This document shows, piece after piece, positions 35,541 through 46,269 of a stretch of 64,000 nt of DNA. Location of the stretch: the NCBI GenBank assembly GCA_032622095.1, contig CP136069.1, positions 68,905,319-68,969,318 on the forward strand, written 5' to 3'. The position numbers and the translations under genes are program-made. Each line of letters starts with the position of its first letter. Position 1 is the first letter of the stretch. This stretch comes from Siphonodentalium dalli (taxonomy: Eukaryota; Mollusca; Scaphopoda; Gadilida; Siphonodentaliidae). The notes beneath the pieces are model-generated. The model was not told where the DNA came from. It was given only the letters and a program-made list of their open reading frames with translations, and did no database searches.

Positions 35541-38324
35541 GGATGTTAGGAGATGATTATAAGTTACAGGATGTCAGAAATGATAGGAGCTCGATAGGCG
35601 GTGGAGTGTTTGTGGCTGTACACCAGGACATCACAGCTATAGAACAACCTCAACTGGTGACAGGCTGCGAACTAGAATGGGTGAAGATTGAAACATCGGA
35701 CAAAAAACCATTATATCTCGCATCATTCTACATGCCCGAAAGATCTCTAAATGACATCAAAGAGCTTAAGAAGTCACTCAAACTACTAGAAGCGAAACGA
35801 AACAACAACTCGTTCATTGGAGGGGACTTCAACTGTCCAGACATAAACTGGGAGAGAAATACCATCAATATAGGGGCAAATGACAGGGAAGTTCAAGAAG
35901 CTTTGGTAGAACTCTGTGGAGAATTTGGCCTGTCACAACTACAAACCAAACCCACAAGAGGAAATAACATCCTAGACCTGATCCTCACAAACAACACATC
36001 ACTCGTCAAAGCGACTGCAAATGCACCCGGCATCTCTGACCACGATATCCTGATCACTGACTGCACAACCAAACCTTATAGACAAACTTCCACTCCGAAG
36101 AAAACATATGCGTTCCATCGCTGTCGTAAATGGGATAAGATCGCCAATGATATTGAGACAATAAGTAACACCATACAAAACTCTGCAGAAGAAATACCAG
36201 TAAATAAAATGTGGGAAGATCTGAAAAATGGTATAAAAGATAGTATTGATCGTCACGTCCCAACAGTACCCAGGAGAAAACAAAATCAGGCTCCATGGAT
36301 GAATAAGAACATCAAAAAACTGCTACGGAAGAGGCTGAAATACTTCAGGAGAGCAAAAACATCGGGAAGTATAGAAGACTGGGACAAATACAAAAAACAC
36401 CAGAAATTATGTAAGAAAGTGATCAAGAAAGCAGAGTGGGACCACCTTGGCAAGATAATGATTGATGGCATGACTAAAAAGAGCACCAAACCCTTCTGGG
36501 CCTATATGAAGAGGAAAAAACAATCAAGCTCTGGGATACCTCCACTGAAGAAAAATGGGAAACTATTTAACGACAGTGCAGACAAGGCTCGCATCCTAAA
36601 CGATCAGTTCAGATCCGTATTCACGAAGGATGGAAACACCAATACAAATCTCCCTCTGAGAACACCACCAGACGACATTGAAGAGCTGAACATAAATGTA
36701 GATGGCGTAACGAAACTACTGAAGGACGTCAAGACTAACAAGGCGCCAGGACCTGACGGGATCCCAAATATCGTACTAAAGACCTGTGCGCATGCCATCT
36801 CCCCAGGACTGACTCACATCTACCAACGCTCTGTAAAATCAGGAGAGCTGCCATCAGACTGGTTAAATGCAAATGTCGCGCCTGTCTATAAGAAGGGGGA
36901 TATACACCTCGCCGAAAATTATCGACCCGTATCCCTGACATCCGTCTCCTGTAAGATCTTGGAGCACATCATTTGTCGACACCTACTAGACCATCTGGAG
37001 AAATATGAGATCCTTACAGATCTTAATCATGGATTCCGCAAAGGACATTCTTGCGTAACTCAACTACTTACTACAACACACGACCTCTATAAATCTGTTG
37101 ATGCCAAAATACAAACGGACTTAGTAATACTTGATTTCTCCAAAGCTTTTGATACTGTTCCACACAAAAAACTACTCTCCAAACTAACAAGCTATGGCAT
37201 CACTGGCAGTATCCACACGTGGCTCACCAGCTTTCTCACACATCGCCAGATGAAAGTCGTAGTTGAGGGATCCTCATCAGAAGACGTTTCAGTAGACTCA
37301 GGCGTCCCACAAGGAACAGTACTTGGACCGCTTCTTTTTCTCTGCCATATCAAGACCTGCCCAACAGTGTCACCTCGCAAGTTCGTCTCTTCGCTGACGA
37401 CTGCCTTCTCTACCGACCGATAAAATCATTTGCCGACCATATCACTCTACAATCTGACCTAAAAACCCTGGAGAAATGGGCAACGACCTGGGGTATGCGA
37501 TTCAACACAAAGAAGTGCTACGCCATGCAAATTAAATCAAAAAGCAGCTACATCTATACACTTGACGACCAGATCCTTAAATCAGTTACAGAAAACCCCT
37601 ACCTCGGTATCACAATCTCAAACGACCTGAAATGGACATCACACATAACAAGCATGGTCAAGAAAGCGAACAGTACACTGGGCTTCCTACGGCGATCCCT
37701 CAAAAGAGCACCGCAGAAAAGCAAGAAGATAGCATACGAGGCAATGGTGCGATCCGAACTGGATTATGCAGCCGTCGTCTGGGACCCTTATGAAGAAAAA
37801 GACATCACCAAGATCGAGAAAGTACAACGACGAGCTGCAAGATTCATATCCGGCGACTATAGATCAAGAGAGATCGGCACAGTCACCAACATGTTAATTG
37901 ACCTCGGCATGCAGCAGATGCAAGAAAGACGAAAGGACCAGCGGTTATACCAATTCCGTAAGATTGTTGAGGGGTCGGTCCCGGCTATGAAAACTCATGA
38001 TTTCATAACACCAAAGAAAAAAATGGGTCGAAAAATGAAAGCACGGAAATTCGAGGGCTATTCTTCGCAAAACATAGTCTCTCAGAGAGAGTGTAACAAC
38101 TCAAATCCGTTTGAACTGTTCGACCTCGGTTGTCCGGAATACAACAACTCATTCTTTCCGAGGACCGTCCGGGAGTGGAATGTGCTCGACCAGGACGACA
38201 TCACAGCGCTGGACTCAACATCATCAGTCCTGCAGGCTCCAACACCTACAGCCTAACCTCCTCTACCCGGCACTTATACGTCTGAAAGGATACTGTGCCG
38301 TACAAGATTCAGATTCAGATTCAG
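35541..38324 (+). mobile_element. CR1/L2-group LINE, 5'-truncated, one frameshift
   Basis: The element enters inside the endonuclease domain and runs to a GATTCA-type 3' tail (GATTCAGATTCAGATTCAG, 38306-38324). About 2.8 kb is present. A 19-bp near-direct repeat (ATTATAAGTTACAGGATGT, 35528 and 35556) marks the 5' end and may be a slippage product. No clear target duplication is seen. It lies sense-oriented in PPP1R11 intron 2. Confidence 0.85.
35543..38256 (+). pseudogene. LINE ORF2: endonuclease (partial) and reverse transcriptase, frameshifted
   Basis: The first frame (35543-37423) holds the end of an APE-type endonuclease: GGDFNCPDINW at residue ~93 and the SDHD catalytic pair at ~155. 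The reverse transcriptase fingers and palm follow: NKAPGPDGIPN at ~399, NYRPVSLTS, LDFSKAFDTVPH at ~529 and SGVPQGTVLGPLLF at ~585. After about 37350 the frame switches; the FADD box at ~37385-37400 and the thumb (YLGITISNDLKWTSHI, LDYAAVVWDPYE, QRRAARFISGDY) are read in the next frame to a stop at 38256. A single lost base near 37352 accounts for this. No other stops or gaps are seen downstream of the truncation, so the copy is fairly young. The endonuclease N-terminus and ORF1 are absent. Clade within CR1/L2/Jockey undetermined. Confidence 0.92.
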
Positions 38325-38342
38325 TTGCTGGATACGGTGTCT

Positions 38343-38412
38343 GTGAGGCGAAGTGAGATTAAAATCGGCCGAGGCACAAGCCTAGCCCGAAATTAATCTC
38401 GATGAGCCTCAC
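38343..38412. repeat. 70-bp palindrome with GAGGC..GCC apex
   Basis: GTGAGGCGAAGTGAGATTAA pairs with TTAATCTCGATGAGCCTCAC. The apex reads CGGCCGAGGCACAAGCCTAG. It starts 18 bp after the LINE tail. Confidence 0.7.
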
Positions 38413-39103
38413 ATGACACTGTAGCCACCAACTAAGAGTCCTGTAACGCTTTCCATGTGAGAAATTGAATTTCCAGTACAAAGTTTATTTGATTCTGGAA
38501 AGGTAAACATGCTGCTTATGGCTACTAAATTATGTAACGTCAGTCATGTGACATGTGCGTAGAATGTCAGCTCACTCATTCAATGGCTCATCACCAGAAG
38601 TTTGGTAACAATTTGAGTTTGATTGTATTAATTTATGCGTCTTTAGAATTTGTCAAATATATCAGATGCGGGTATTGGTACTATTTCCAACAGATTTCCC
38701 TTTTCTTTGCACCCCCCCCCCCCCCCCCCTGGGGCTTTCAATATGGTGTCTATGTCAAACAAGGTGAATAATAATATCCCCTCATCTCCTAGTAGATCTC
38801 CATTCTCATTGGTCAATCCAGCATAAGGATTCATTTGGGGGTCGATTGACGCCATCTTGTTTTTTCTTAGAACTCTGCCGCCTCAGACATACAAGTATTT
38901 ATGTGTATTTTGGCACCGAGAAAAATGATATCTGTCGGAAACCAGTTTCACAAATAAAAATTAAAAAACAGTATGTTGTACCAAAACCTGCATTTGATAT
39001 ATTTGAAAATGTCTATGACATGCTCCAAATTTATGATCTTTGTATAACAGAAACTTGACTATGACACTGCAGATCCATTTAATGTTGAGTGTTATTTCTT
39101 CAG
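38413..39103. other. End of PPP1R11 intron 2
   Basis: No separate gene. It includes a C run near 38711-38729. The acceptor for exon 3 is GTTATTTCTTCAG ending at 39103. Confidence 0.5.
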
Positions 39104-39235
39104 GTTGTTGTATTTATCACAAGCCAAAAATGTTTGGGGAATCATCGTCAGAGGAGGAAGACGACGAAGGATGTACGCCAAACTGTAGAGGTCACAAAAA
39201 GAAGTGCTACCAGCACAAGGATGGCGATTCTGCAG
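39104..39235 (+). CDS. PPP1R11: PPP1R11, coding exon 3
   Basis: It enters in phase 1 and completes Cys58, giving CCCIYHKPKMFGESSSEEED, then DEGCTPNCRGHKKKCYQHKD, and leaves in phase 1 at the donor G|GTTAGT-type site (39236). The vertebrate protein has CCCIYEKPRAFGESSTES, an acidic run and then GC..H..CVRGHRKG. The Cys/His-rich stretch (C58-C60, C81, C85, H88, C92, H95) is conserved and is the region linked to ubiquitin-ligase activity in the human protein. Local order and spacing leave little doubt about the orthology. Confidence 0.95.
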
Positions 39236-40000
39236 GTTAGTTAATCTATAATGTCGGCTATCAGTTGAACCAAGGCAAAAAGAAATTCTGTTGGCTTTTT
39301 TTTTAGCCGAGGCACACATGTATTTCAGAAGCTACCAACATTTTATGCAAAATTTAAAATGATGTGAAACACTTCGGTAGGGTGATCATATTAGGAATGG
39401 AGAATAATCTTGCTCAAAGTATTTAGTTTACGAATATTAATCCAAATTGACAATGCACACCGTCATTCTTATACATTTCTACTAATTGAATGCGATGTCT
39501 CTCGATGGCGAAATAATTTGCGTTGATTTATCACTGATAGTTGCGTCCCGAATCGAGATGTAAATATTTACAATTGTGCATAGTTCAGACGATGTTTTCT
39601 ATGGAGTGGTATGGTCGATTTCTTTGAGATTTTCGGCGATGTTAGTAGAATGCTACTTTCCTCCAGTCGGTATAGCGTCTGAGTACTAACTTATAAGTTT
39701 CACGCACCCAAACAAGTCCATAATAAGTCTTTAATGAAATTCTGAGTGTGTTGCATTAGTTTTGCATTGTGGAAAGTCTGCAAACAACATGTTAGGATTG
39801 GTGGATATTTGGTAGTATTTAAAAAACATGGGTCAGATTATTGTAAATTGGAAATCAACTACATGGGTTTTAAACCAAACCCGAACTAATTCTGAAATTA
39901 TAATTTGCCATTCTCCAAAATTATAAACTGAATCTTATACAATGTAAATGTAGGGCATGCAGATCCTAGGCATTTAAGTCAAAGTCCAGCCGGCCAAGGT
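39236..40000. other. PPP1R11 intron 3, first part
   Basis: Nothing recognised: AT-rich, non-repetitive by eye and without coding signal. Confidence 0.4.
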
Positions 40001-40450
40001 TGCAAATAGTGTGTCTGTCATTTGCAGAATGAGGTCCCCAGAGGGTGAATTTAGTGAAGCTATCCCGCACAGCATGCTAGCATCACTAAATTCACCCTTT
40101 GGAACCGCATTTTGCTTAGACCTCATCTTCTGGGAAGTATCTATAGTCTCAAATTAACATTGTTTTCAGTTACTTTTTTCCCTTCTGTTCAGTTTCTATA
40201 TCCCCTAATTTGCAGCAGATAAAATGCATAATTGAGGTGACTAATGGGGGAACATCACCAACTTCAATAGGAGAACTTCAATCTGATCCTAGGCCTCCCA
40301 TAGCAGTCGAGGACTCCGCAGAATGAGGTTCCCAGAGGCTGGATTTGGTGATGCTAGCCTGCTGTGGCAGTGTGCTGTGTATCATCACTAAATTAACCCT
40401 CTAGGGACCTCATTCAGCAAATGACAGATCTATACACTATTTGCAGACTT
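40001..40450. mobile_element. Composite MITE family H with two G-type hairpins, copy 1
   Basis: The outer ends TGCAAATAGTGTGTCTGTCA and TGACAGATCTATACACTATTTGCA are inverted repeats. Next to each is a ~90-bp G-type hairpin (40025-40115 and 40320-40430). Between them is a ~200-bp middle with GGGAAGTATCTATAGTCTCA and GTGACTAATGGGGGAACATC. The same plan occurs at 53321-53740 (inverted) and 58101-58537. Non-coding. Confidence 0.75.
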
Positions 40451-40529
40451 GAAGACTGCTCATTCACAATCTTGTGCAGGTAAACTATTTGCATATGAAT
40501 AACAATTGTTCTATATTATATATATATAG

Positions 40530-40671
40530 AATACACACATAGTAGCCGAGAATACCAAATTTTCACCATGAGTGGAATTGTGGTTTTAACCACGAGCCTT
40601 TGGCGAGTGGTTAAAGCCACAATACCATGAGTGGGGAAAATGTGGTACTCTCGGTTACTATGCGTGTATTT
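40530..40671. repeat. 142-bp palindrome with GAGCC..GGCGAG apex
   Basis: ATACACACATAGTAGCCGAG pairs with CTCGGTTACTATGCGTGTAT. The inner stem GGTTTTAACCACGAGCC pairs with GGCGAGTGGTTAAAGCC. It lies in PPP1R11 intron 3. Confidence 0.75.
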
Positions 40672-41044
40672 TATTTATGCCATAATTATTATTTTTGATT
40701 TGTTCATCCAATTCAACTATTCCGTTGTTTACTTTGAATGTGTATCCACGCTGAGAGACATAAACACGACGCTATAATGAATGTGCGTCACGCGTTGTGA
40801 TGCATACATTTACATCACATATGACGTGACGTCAGCCTGTTTTTGAGCGATCAGTCACTTTGTATTACCATTCATAATGTTTCCTAGTTCATATAACACT
40901 GGCAAGCTGCAATGCTACATTTGATTGAAATGCAGGCAATTTTCCTATATCTAATTTACATCATGACAACTTCCGATTTTAATTGAATGTGACATAGGAA
41001 CTATTTTGGTAACTACTATGTAGTTCTACTATTGGTATAAACGT

Positions 41045-41444
41045 TTAACCCTTTACCCAACAAACCGGCCACAACCGGCCAAATAAAGCTTCAACAGCCT
41101 AAAATATCTTCGGTCTGTCTCAATAGAACCATACACATATGGATATCATTGGAACCGGCTCCTTGACCACATTGTGATAGTTACAGTTATGCCCTGTGCC
41201 AATGCATTCTCTTATATATGCGAGTCGACCATAGGTCGCCTCGCATATATAAGAGAATGCATTGGCCTAAAAAAAATCTTTTTTTAACACTTTTTACCAT
41301 TTTTTCTTACATTCTTTAACAATTTTATAATTTTTAATGTGTTAAGCCAATGCATTCTCTTATATATGCGAGGCGACCTATGGTCGACTCGCATATATAA
41401 GAGAATGCATTGGCACAGGGCCCTTCTGTTGGGTAAAGGGTTAA
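41045..41444. mobile_element. TTAA MITE family A, copy 1, palindrome of palindromes
   Basis: The ends TTAACCCTTTACCCAACA and TGTTGGGTAAAGGGTTAA are perfect inverted repeats with TTAA edges. Two ~70-bp hairpins (41200-41266 and about 41346-41414), each built on CCAATGCATTCTCTTATATA and its complement, are reverse complements of one another. Between them lies an AT-rich linker with TTCTTACATTCTTTAACAAT. It is non-coding. A copy that looks more than 95% identical is at 46612-47001. Confidence 0.85.
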
Positions 41445-41824
41445 CACATGAAATTACGTTTGAACATTTACACCCACAGTAGAAATTTATACCCACAGTA
41501 GGAAGCTGTATACCCATAGTAGGGTGTAAAGATGAAGTTTACAAAATATGTGTTATATACACAATAGAACAGACTATTATGGTATAAATAATCAATCTTT
41601 TAATAATAAGCATGGCAACATACGGTATGTAATCAATGATCCACAGCCACAAAACCATATCTATAAGCCCCTAATAATTAAGGATGTCATTTTTTTTTAA
41701 ATTCTTATCAAAATTAGTTCACATATATATCAGATTTATGCCACTTAGTATTCATTCCTTCTAATGTTTGCTTCAGCAAGCGTGAACGAATCTCATTTCT
41801 TGACACACACACACTCCCATCCCT

Positions 41825-42087
41825 TTAACCGTTCCATGACTGGAGCTTCCTGAAATTTTGCGAAAACCCTGTGCCAATGCATTTTCTGACATATTAAGTC
41901 TCCCATAGGGAGCCTCAAGTATATAAGAGAAAATATTGGCCTAACAAATATTCACCTTGACGTTGTAAGCCAGTGTACTCACTTATATATGCAAGGCTCC
42001 CTATGGGAGACTCGCATATATAAGAGAAAGCACTGGCATAGGATCTTTAATGCTGCACCAGCATTACTCCCGTCATGAAAGGGTTAA
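41825..42087. mobile_element. TTAA MITE family C, copy 1
   Basis: The ends are TTAACCGTTCCATGACTGGA and CCGTCATGAAAGGGTTAA. Two hairpins resemble those of family A, but their apex is CTCCCATAGGGAG instead of CGACCATAGGTCG. Related copies are at 50921-51183 and 59624-60097. Confidence 0.8.
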
Positions 42088-42319
42088 CATATTGGAAATG
42101 TATATCAAAAATTGAATTGCGATAGTTTTAATTAGTGGCAACTCAAAACATGAATGTTTTTGGGTTGTTCATCCTGATCCGCTATCCCTAACCGGGCATG
42201 ATTTCAACCAGAAATCGACACAAAATGACACTGCTTTTCTTCACAATCTGCTCTGATGGCTATAAAAGTTGCAGGGTCAGTTTATATATATAATCAGTAA
42301 TGTCGCAGAATCCGATGTA

Positions 42320-42458
42320 TACAGTAATGCCCAAAGTATATGACCCTCACCGAGAACTTTACAATGAATGGCAGCAAGCCATATTTCCGACTAAATCCTG
42401 AAAAACTTCCCATAATTCTGCTGTGGTTAAAGGGTCATATACTTTGGGCATTACTGTA
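42320..42458. mobile_element. TA-flanked MITE, 139 bp, copy 1
   Basis: TACAGTAATGCCCAAAGTAT is mirrored by ATACTTTGGGCATTACTGTA. TA at both edges fits Tc1/mariner-type targeting. Inside is the AAGCCATATTTCCGACTAAA and CCATAATTCTGCTGTGGTTA sequence shared by five copies in the window. Confidence 0.8.
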
Positions 42459-42882
42459 GCTTATATACGCCCTGCAGAAGTTATTTAGTTCTCTTACCTT
42501 GTTCAATCCAACCCCGGATCCTACATGTATGTCAAACCGGAAGCAGGAATAAATATTTTCAATATCTCGGTATTATCTTGACGTCACAAAATCAGAATTT
42601 TATACACCAATGTTATACTTTGTTTTTCTGGAAATCTTGATTTTTTTTGTTCGTCCGTGCATCTATATCTCAGCCGTTGTTGTCGGATCTGACTGAAATT
42701 TGGTATAGAGGTTCGCCATCATGACTGCTTTCAAAAGAGGGGCAAATGACGTTTGCAGTTTCCATTCTAGAATTATCCTTCTTTGTTTATTTTAAATTTG
42801 GGTCCCATTCTGCCCATGTGTTCAATTTGGCACCTTGGGGGTATGCCAGCACCCGAGTTACAACTGTGTTTTGTCTTTGCAG

Positions 42883-42920
42883 ATGCTGGGCCAGAACATA
42901 GTGAGGGAGGCGTCAGTTAG
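42883..42920 (+). CDS. PPP1R11: PPP1R11, coding exon 4 and stop
   Basis: The acceptor TTTTGTCTTTGCAG ends at 42882. Phase 1 entry completes Asp102, and the frame reads DAGPEHSEGGVS and then TAG at 42918-42920. The vertebrate C-terminus is longer and proline-rich (TPPQPPDPSQPPP-like); here it is short and lacks the proline run. This exon is supported by phase and splice-site shape rather than by sequence conservation. No AATAAA is obvious soon after the stop, so the 3' end of the transcript is unknown. Confidence 0.75.
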
Positions 42921-43288
42921 CCTATGATGGATGCTGTTTTAATTCTGTGCTGCATGTAGTCGATATGCAACAAATCGGAGGGAAGGTTGTACTAATCAAT
43001 CAAAGGGAAAGTTGCACTAACCAGTCAGAGGGATGGTTGCACTAACACTGTCTAACGCACTTGGTATACAAATAATCATTCACGCTGTCAAAGAATCTCA
43101 ACTAGGGTTGACAGTAATGATACACTCTGTCACAATGTCAATATGATACAAATCACGATGCATGATCAACAATGCCATATATATCACAATTCACTAAGCT
43201 AGTGTTCTCAAAAGATTTGCCACCTGAATTATCAGAACCAACATATTTATAACTGGAGGTAGAGTTCATTTATAACTAAAATGCAGTA

Positions 43289-43464
43289 TACAGTAATGTT
43301 CTAAATGATCGACTACCACAGCAAAATTATGGGTAACTTTTCAGGATTTAGTCGGAAATATGGCTTGTTGCCATTCATTGGAAAGCTATATTTCGTCTAA
43401 ATCCTGAAAAGTTACCCATAATTCTGCTGTGGTTAAGGAGTCGATTATTTAGAGCATTACTGTA
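43289..43464. mobile_element. TA-flanked MITE, copy 2
   Basis: TACAGTAATGTTCTAAATGA is mirrored by TCGATTATTTAGAGCATTACTGTA. The inner hairpin contains AATATGGCTTGTTGCCATTC. It lies directly before element I. Confidence 0.8.
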
Positions 43465-43547
43465 ATAGTTAGACCAAGTCTTCTTGATCCACGACAGCTT
43501 AGGATATCGGGTGAGTTGATGCTGTTTTGGCCCGAGTCCCCTCCCGT

Positions 43548-46269
43548 TAGTGATTTGCGATTTTTAAAATAATGTTTGATTTTCGATTTCGATTTTTCAT
43601 GGTGAAAATCTCGATTTCGATTTCGATTTTCGATTTTCAACTAATAAATGTCATATGACATGTACATTGCTTGACTGCATGAATGACATCACTCCAATAT
43701 GAAGGAAATAGTGAATGGATATGAAAAAGAAATCCTAAATGCATTTAGCATATTTTATTTTCTGAAAACTCGAAAACACATAACTATAATTAGTAAAAAT
43801 AACAAAAAAGAATAAATGAACAGACTTCTCGTCAGGGAGAAGGAAAAACAAAATAAATATAAATAAACATTCTGATATCAGTGATATCTTGTCAAAGGAA
43901 TTTCTATGACTAGGTCCATAAGGTAGGTATTAGGTATAGGAATTTAGGAAGCACCATCATTATTCAATATTCACGAATGGACTATGGCTTGACCAGGCTG
44001 ACTAGCCTGATTTTACTAACTGAATGAAACTTTACTTCATACACAGTATAACATACATGATGTACATACATGTATCAGTCACAGTTAAATTTAATAACAA
44101 ACAAACAAAAGTTGCCAAACTAACAATCTGAACTTTTGTCAGTTATTATTCACCATCTCTTAATTTCTTAAATTATGGTTAAGAGAAATGAGGTATTCTG
44201 CATGGAGTGGTTTGAGTCTACAACGGCGATCACTCAAAATGTACCCTCCTTTGCTGAATATTCTCTCACTTGGGACAGAAGTAGCTGAAATGAACAGAAC
44301 AGATTTTGCCAATTTAGCCAGGTTTGGGTACATGTTTTTGTGTTCTCGCCACCACTGAAATGGACAGTCTGTCGGTTGAATTGGATTTTCATTTAGGTAA
44401 ATTTCTGTTTCATGTCTAACAACTTCATCTTTATTTTCAACTCTCTTGGTTGTCGTCTCCTGGACTTTCTTTTTGAAAGAAGCCCAAAAGTCATGTTTAC
44501 GAATACTTTCTTTAGTTCCAGAACTTTCTTTACTTCCAATGTCAGTGTCACATGAAGTAATTTTATTAGGTTCAATTTTTTCAGTCTCATCATCAACTGT
44601 TGCGGTTTCTATTGTCTCATTCGAAGATGAAAGTCCATCTCCTCTTTCTTCATATGACAAAACATCATCCAATAGCATCATTTTGGAACTGGTCTTCAAT
44701 TCGTCAGAAAAAGCATGTAATTTAAACCTTGGGTCCAGAATTGTGGCCAGAGAAAAGAGTTTGTTTGTTTCATAATTCACCCATCTTGATTTTATACACT
44801 GTATGGCTGTTTCAGCAAAATCGCCCACTTCAGAATTTCGGAGATTTTCTATCAAGGTGTTTAAAACAGGAATTATCATTGAAATTGTTAGATATGTTGA
44901 CGATGAGAGCATTGTCGTGGCGTTTTCAATGGGACGAAGCAATTCAACATATTCCGCAGCAGTTTTCCATTCAAAAGAATTCAAGTTATGAACTGCTGGT
45001 AGTGATGCAATTACAGCTGACAATGGCTCCTTTTCCGCAACTAATCGTTCCATCATGAAAAAGGTAGAGTTCCATCTCGTTTCACACTCATTTTTGAGTT
45101 TATGTTCAGGACGTCCCATTGTTCTCTGCAACTCCTTCAATTTATAGGTGGATTGTGTACTGTGGTTGAAATGAGAGACTATGTTTTTACATTTGGCAAT
45201 AACTTTCTGAGTACCCGGATACTTCTTGAGACTGTCTTTGACAACAAGCTGCAGTGTATGCGCAAAACAGTTCAGCATAGAATAATTGGATGGTAACAGC
45301 TTTCCTGCAGCAACCATATTGGAGGCGTTATCAAAAACTATATAAATTTTCTTCATCCTGTCTGGTTTCGGCATCCATTTTTGAACTGTGTCAATAATAC
45401 TTTGAGAAATATTTTTACCTGTATGAGATTCCGGGGAATGTGAACAGCTGAGACAATAATCTTTCAATTGAAAGTCAGATGTAAGAAAATTACAAGTAAC
45501 AGCCATGTACGCATCATTGGCCCTGGATGTCCAATGATCTGTTGTCATTGAAACAGACTCAATTCCTTGCAAAGAATCAATAATTTTAACTCTCATCTCT
45601 TCGTACATACTCGGAATCAGAACAGAGCGCAAATTCCTGGAAGAAGGTATTTGGAATGATGGCTGGAGAAAATTCAACACTTTTTTGAACCCTCTGTCAT
45701 TAACCACTGAGAATGGCTGAAAATCTGTTGCAATCATTTCTGCGATGAGTTCATTCCCTTTGATCTGCTTTGAATCAGTTTTCTTCCATTTGTCAACATG
45801 TCTGAAATCCCAATCACTGAGTTTCTGTTGCTTTGAAATTGACACATCTGATTCTGAATTAGCCGATGCTATCGTAGTGCACTTGCGTTTTGAGGAAGCA
45901 GTATTTGTATTTTCGCTGAATTCAATTTCGGCTTTTATTTCTAAATACTGACGCTTGTGTTTCCGATCTAAATGTGCACGTAAGTTCGTAGTATTACCAG
46001 ACGGAGCTATTATCTCTTTCTTGCACAAATTGCATTTACATCGTCGATCGTCAAGGCGAGCATAATACGAAGACCACGCGGACTTGCTTTTACTGGGCGG
46101 CGCCATTTTTGTTTTGACACGGAAGATAACTCGGGAACTTCCGGAGAGTATAAACACCGGCCGTATAAAAACCGCGATTTTCCGGTCTACTCAAATTTTA
46201 CGATTTTATTTTTCGATGTTTGTTTAAAAATCGAATCGAACGATATAACCGAAAAATCGCAAATCACTA
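43548..46269 (-). mobile_element. Complete hAT transposon, probably autonomous
   Basis: The ends TAGTGATTTGCGATTTTT and AAAAATCGCAAATCACTA are inverted repeats. Both sides carry an identical 8-bp duplication CCTCCCGT (43540-43547, 46270-46277). GATTTCGATTT-type subterminal repeats crowd the left end (43575-43640), with GAATCGAACGATATA near the right. One long open frame spans most of the interior. The empty site in the other arm of element I confirms the edges. Confidence 0.93.
44160..46106 (-). CDS. hAT-family transposase with BED zinc finger, intact
   Basis: From the ATG at 46106 (MAPPSKSK) the frame runs 648 codons without interruption to a stop at 44160; a longer frame to 46157 lacks an ATG. 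The BED finger is at residues ~10-52 (C25-x2-C28, H45-x4-H50). The catalytic region starts at MTTDHWTS (~187) with AYMAVTCNF after it. It continues with IYIVFDNASNM, LNCFAHTLQLVV, ETRWNSTFFMM and ATILDPRFKL. The C-terminal dimerisation domain has LAKLAKSVLFISATSVPSER and then IFSKGGYILSDRRCRLKP. The three expected acidic catalytic positions look present. The enzyme cuts and pastes DNA at the TAGTG ends and makes 8-bp duplications. The layout resembles ZBED1-type/Ac-like hAT proteins. Because it is flanked by matching termini and duplications, this is a transposon gene, not a domesticated host gene. Confidence 0.93.
   Translation of the reverse strand: MAPPSKSKSAWSSYYARLDDRRCKCNLCKKEIIAPSGNTTNLRAHLDRKHKRQYLEIKAEIEFSENTNTASSKRKCTTIASANSESDVSISKQQKLSDWDFRHVDKWKKTDSKQIKGNELIAEMIATDFQPFSVVNDRGFKKVLNFLQPSFQIPSSRNLRSVLIPSMYEEMRVKIIDSLQGIESVSMTTDHWTSRANDAYMAVTCNFLTSDFQLKDYCLSCSHSPESHTGKNISQSIIDTVQKWMPKPDRMKKIYIVFDNASNMVAAGKLLPSNYSMLNCFAHTLQLVVKDSLKKYPGTQKVIAKCKNIVSHFNHSTQSTYKLKELQRTMGRPEHKLKNECETRWNSTFFMMERLVAEKEPLSAVIASLPAVHNLNSFEWKTAAEYVELLRPIENATTMLSSSTYLTISMIIPVLNTLIENLRNSEVGDFAETAIQCIKSRWVNYETNKLFSLATILDPRFKLHAFSDELKTSSKMMLLDDVLSYEERGDGLSSSNETIETATVDDETEKIEPNKITSCDTDIGSKESSGTKESIRKHDFWASFKKKVQETTTKRVENKDEVVRHETEIYLNENPIQPTDCPFQWWREHKNMYPNLAKLAKSVLFISATSVPSERIFSKGGYILSDRRCRLKPLHAEYLISLNHNLRN

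Noticed and set aside
35999-36941. Minus-strand frames inside the LINE
   Set aside because: They are antisense shadows of the endonuclease and reverse transcriptase frame, with no domains of their own.
44393-45951. Frames of 60-110 codons overlapping the hAT transposase
   Set aside because: They lie in other frames of an intact, motif-rich transposase gene.
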